Source: Planctomycetota bacterium (GTDB taxonomy: Bacteria; Planctomycetota; B15-G4). Taken from it: a stretch of 54,441 bases of DNA. Shown here in pieces: positions 52,352 to 54,441 of the stretch. The notes beneath the pieces were generated by a model. The model made no database searches. It saw nothing but the letters and a program-made list of their open reading frames with translations, and was not told the DNA's origin. The first letter of the stretch is position 1; every line of letters starts with the position of its first letter. The position numbers and the translations under genes were made by a program. The DNA is taken from contig JAJDEQ010000043.1 in NCBI GenBank assembly GCA_029259695.1, positions 1 through 54,441 of the forward strand, given 5' to 3'.

Positions 52352-53236
52352 CTACGGCGTGCGCCCCTGGCAGGCGTTGCTCGCGGCAAACCCGAAGGGA
52401 CCGGCCGGATCCTGGATCCAGTACTGGTAGTACGTGTCGAAGTTCGGCGGGAAGCCCGCGGGCCACGTGGCGGGGATCACGATCGTGCCGGCGGGGCCGG
52501 TGGGGAGCGCGAAGAAGAAGCCCGGCGGGTTGATGTCGGGCACGAGCACGCCGCCCTTGAACGGTGCGTTCAGTGCCGCGACGCCCACCGTGAGGAAGGC
52601 CGTCGTGTCGGCCAGGGCGTTGGTCAACGAGAGCGAGAGGGCCTCGCCGCCCACGAGCGTGCCGTCCGCGTCGAGCACGGGCAGGCCGTTGGTGCCGGCG
52701 AGTCCGTCGCCCAGGTCCAGCCAGCGCGTCGGGACCACATCGAACGTGCCACCGATGCGCAGGCTGACGATGTCCACCGTCTGGACACCGAAGGGCGCGC
52801 CGGTGTCGACCACCGCCGTGCCGAGCACCACGTTGGTCAGGTTGATGAAGCCGAAGCCGCTGCCGTCCACGCCCGCCGCGAGGTCGGCGGCGAAGGTCAC
52901 CGGATCGGGCGGAAGCGGGACGAGGAAGGTGTCGTCGACGAACGTCACCGGCGCGGGGCCCGCCTGGCTGAACACGCCGCCGAGGTCTTCGGGCGGGATG
53001 CCGTCCAGTGCGTCGAACGTGCCGAGCGGCAGACCCAGGAACTCGACGCCGACCTCGACCAGGGTGATCTGGAAGCCGACGTCGTAGGCGAAGGCCGCGG
53101 AGTCCACCGACGAAGGCGAGGTCCACAGGATGTCGCCGCCCGTGGTCGTCTCGTCGAAGGTCCATTGAGCCGAAGCGCAGGGCAGGACGGCGATCATGGC
53201 CAGGGCCAGGGAGCGGCAGAAGAGGGTGCTCATCAT
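52352..53236 (-). CDS. secreted protein sharing the novel C-terminal module
   Basis: 294 residues from ATG 53236 (a second ATG follows at once). Signal peptide MMSTLFCRSLALAMIAVLPC with cleavage near ASA-QW. Residues ~24-165 resemble a beta-sandwich of unknown family (GFQITLVEVGVEFLGLPLG, FGFINLTNVVLG). Residues 172-294 form the module also found at the end of the FG-GAP protein, with DLGDGLAG, PFKGGVLVPD, TWPAGFP, YWIQDPAG and AASNACQGRTP. It lies 171 nt upstream of the FG-GAP gene on the same strand, so the two may be co-regulated. Confidence 0.78.
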   Translation of the reverse strand: MMSTLFCRSLALAMIAVLPCASAQWTFDETTTGGDILWTSPSSVDSAAFAYDVGFQITLVEVGVEFLGLPLGTFDALDGIPPEDLGGVFSQAGPAPVTFVDDTFLVPLPPDPVTFAADLAAGVDGSGFGFINLTNVVLGTAVVDTGAPFGVQTVDIVSLRIGGTFDVVPTRWLDLGDGLAGTNGLPVLDADGTLVGGEALSLSLTNALADTTAFLTVGVAALNAPFKGGVLVPDINPPGFFFALPTGPAGTIVIPATWPAGFPPNFDTYYQYWIQDPAGPFGFAASNACQGRTP

Positions 53237-53560
53237 CGGCGTGTTCTCGGGGCAGCAGGGGGGCTGGGGCACGCCTGTCCTGGCGTGAGCGCCGGAGTGT
53301 ACCCGACGTTGCGAGAGCCGGTGGGGGCCGGGGCGCCGTGCGCCGCATCAGTCGCAGCGGCGCAGCGCGGGGCTACCGGAGCAAAGTGGGGTTCGCGGAG
53401 CATCCCACCGACGGCCCCGGGCAGCGGCCGCCTCCTTTTCCGCTCCGCGAACCCGAGAGTGATGATCCTGCGCGTGTGCGTTCGCCGCCACCACGAAGCC
53501 CGTGGTCGTCGCCACGATCGTCGCCACGCTCGGGCCGGCGCGGTGCCGGGCCGATGCGCG
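53237..53560. other. intergenic region with a large palindrome
   Basis: 324 nt without a gene. It contains the perfect 13-bp inverted repeat described at 53389-53454 and a short GTCGTCGCCACGATC direct repeat near 53506-53530. I found nothing else. Confidence 0.5.
53389..53454. repeat. 66-bp palindromic element with perfect 13-bp arms
   Basis: GGGTTCGCGGAGC (53389-53401) and its exact complement GCTCCGCGAACCC (53442-53454) flank 40 nt that contain an inner CGGCC / GGCCG stem. It may be a dispersed REP-like element or a terminator for the small gene ending at 53561. Confidence 0.6.
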
Positions 53561-53743
53561 TCAGATCAGCGCCGACGTCATCTGGTGGAAGTACAGGCCG
53601 TAGACCGCTGCCAGCAGGCCGAAGATGCCGAGGCGCACCGCCTTCCAGGTGCGGGCTCGCCGTTGCTGGACGAGTTTCTCCTGCTCGAACTGATCGAGGC
53701 GCTGCTCGAGGTGCGCGATGCGTTCTTCGAGGTCGTTGGGCAT
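53561..53743 (-). CDS. small coiled-coil membrane protein
   Basis: 60 residues from ATG 53743; the frame is open upstream but loses coding character. Residues 3-30 form an acidic/Gln coiled coil (LEERIAHLEQRLDQFEQEK) and 36-54 one membrane span (AVRLGIFGLLAAVYGLYF), ending in a short tail. It resembles SlyX-type coiled coils with a membrane anchor. The Shine-Dalgarno is weak. It is expected to be a tail-anchored cytoplasmic protein; partner unknown. Confidence 0.55.
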   Translation of the reverse strand: MPNDLEERIAHLEQRLDQFEQEKLVQQRRARTWKAVRLGIFGLLAAVYGLYFHQMTSALI

Positions 53744-53860
53744 GGGTCTGTGTCTGGGAGTGGGGGTGGCGTGGGCTGGACCCCGCGCGGCTGTGCTTCG
53801 ACGGCGGCGTGCCGGCCGGCGGCCTGGCGGGTGTGTGACACCTCGCCTCATCGCCACCCC

Positions 53861-53901
53861 CGTCCCCTGCACTTGAACCCCCGCCCCCTGCACTTGAACC
53901 C
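53861..53901. repeat. tandem pair of a 21-nt repeat
   Basis: CCCCTGCACTTGAACCC occurs twice in tandem with a 21-nt period, differing only at the T/C two bases before it. Confidence 0.75.
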
Positions 53902-54007
53902 CGTCCCCGAGCCCGGCCGTGATCGCCACCTCACCTGGCTCAACGGCGCCGTTGCGATGCAGCGCCTGCGCCCCGAGTCTGCGCGGGTCCGATCGGGCGC
54001 ACACGAC

Positions 54008-54045
54008 CGCGGCCCGCACCCCCGGGACGGGGAGCACGGGCCGCG
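54008..54045 (-). terminator. hairpin after the right-edge partial gene
   Basis: Perfect 9-bp arms CGCGGCCCG / CGGGCCGCG with a 20-nt loop, 27 nt beyond the stop at 54073. There is no T-run. Confidence 0.5.
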
Positions 54046-54072
54046 TATCGGCGTGCGTCGAGCGACGTCCGA

Positions 54073-54441
54073 TCAGGCGTCCGTGGGATTGGGTCCCACG
54101 CCGCCCGGGTCGAGGTCGGCGCCCGGCGTCGGGCACGCTTGCACCTCGAGGATCGCGCCCTCGCTGTTGAGCGAGAGCTTGATGTGACGGGTGAGCGGCA
54201 CACCGTCCGGACCGAAGGGGATGGTCTGCACCCCGTTCTCCTTTCCGGCGCGCACGAGGAACGTGGCCAGCAACTCCTCGTCGATGTCGAACAGTTCCAC
54301 CGTCCCCGGCTCGGTCACGTCCAGCAGCGTGATCGACATGGCCGTCTGGCACACGTGGTAGTCGAGTTGCAGCACGCCACCTCGGTCCTCCACGCCGGGA
54401 TCGTCGAGCAGGAGGTCGAAGTCCATGTCGACGTCGTTGTC
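54073..54441 (-). CDS. C-terminal part of an unrecognised protein (start outside window)
   Basis: The minus-strand frame is open from the right edge (codons for DNDVD precede Met at 54426) to TGA at 54073, giving at least 122 residues. The visible part looks like beta-rich secreted sequence: LLLDDPGVEDRGGVLQLDYH, VTEPGTVELFDIDEELLATF and HIKLSLNSEGAILEVQACPT, ending in a Gly/Pro/Asp-rich tail. Met 54426 could be the true start, but no ribosome-binding site can be judged. No family recognised. Confidence 0.55.
   Translation of the reverse strand, partial: DNDVDMDFDLLLDDPGVEDRGGVLQLDYHVCQTAMSITLLDVTEPGTVELFDIDEELLATFLVRAGKENGVQTIPFGPDGVPLTRHIKLSLNSEGAILEVQACPTPGADLDPGGVGPNPTDA

Larger units (their letters stand above)
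53744..54072. other. intergenic region with direct repeat and terminator hairpin
   Basis: 329 nt with no gene. It contains the 21-nt direct repeat at 53861-53901 and a hairpin at 54008-54045. Confidence 0.5.

Noticed and set aside
50495..54187. Very long plus-strand open frame (over 1200 codons)
   Set aside because: It is Arg/Gly/Val-rich shadow sequence opposite three secreted-protein genes; long open frames are expected by chance at this G+C content.
1..54441. tRNA or rRNA genes
   Set aside because: I looked for T-loop-like motifs and conserved rRNA stretches and recognised none; a tRNA scan would settle this.

Overview
The window is about 70% G+C with dense genes on both strands and no rRNA, tRNA or CRISPR array that I could recognise. 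Several traits point to a deep-branching planctomycete of the Poly30/Pla163/Saltatorellus type: secreted FG-GAP, Kelch and Fn3 proteins, an ECF sigma factor fused to a membrane segment and carboxypeptidase-regulatory-like domains, TMTC-like TPR membrane proteins, and an exosortase fused to a CAAX-type protease. This is inferred from gene content only.

1-7987: a partial GT-C type membrane glycosyltransferase leaves the left edge on the minus strand. Divergent from it are a TMTC-like TPR protein, an SGNH hydrolase, glucose-6-phosphate isomerase (pgi) and a Wzx-type flippase. 8193-21695: the rest of a Wzx/Wzy-type exopolysaccharide locus. It holds four GT4 and one GT2 glycosyltransferases, a WecG/TagA family enzyme, an initiating sugar-phosphate transferase, an O-antigen ligase/polymerase-like protein, a Wzz-like co-polymerase with a degenerate BY-kinase domain, and a Wza-like export protein. 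A candidate sigma-70 promoter precedes the wza-like gene. Together they would build lipid-linked repeat units, flip, polymerise and export them.

21985-29147: two large secreted proteins. One has a glucose/sorbosone-dehydrogenase-like propeller plus Kelch repeats; the other has a coiled coil, Fn3 domains and a clan GH-A-like hydrolase domain. 29694-31834: an 89-residue protein ending in a PEID / hydrophobic / Arg-rich sorting signal, followed by exosortase E fused to a CPBP protease. This is a compact sorting system with its presumed substrate. A hybrid sensor kinase converges on it.

33913-45740: housekeeping and stress functions. They include PhoD-like phosphatase, TPR proteins, a small conserved protein, the ECF sigma fusion, a cysteine-less thioredoxin-fold protein, RsgA, an esterase, an FKBP isomerase, a cytochrome b562-like protein and a CDF metal transporter. 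45925-50304: a tightly packed operon of a GcvT-like folate enzyme and two PYROXD2/CrtI-like flavoproteins. 50357-53236: two secreted proteins, one with FG-GAP repeats, that share an unrecognised C-terminal module of about 124 residues. 53561-54441: a small coiled-coil membrane protein and a partial gene at the right edge.

Dispersed palindromes (8015-8197 and 53389-53454), compound hairpins (26364-26401 and 41228-41284) and short G+C-rich tandem repeats occur between genes.
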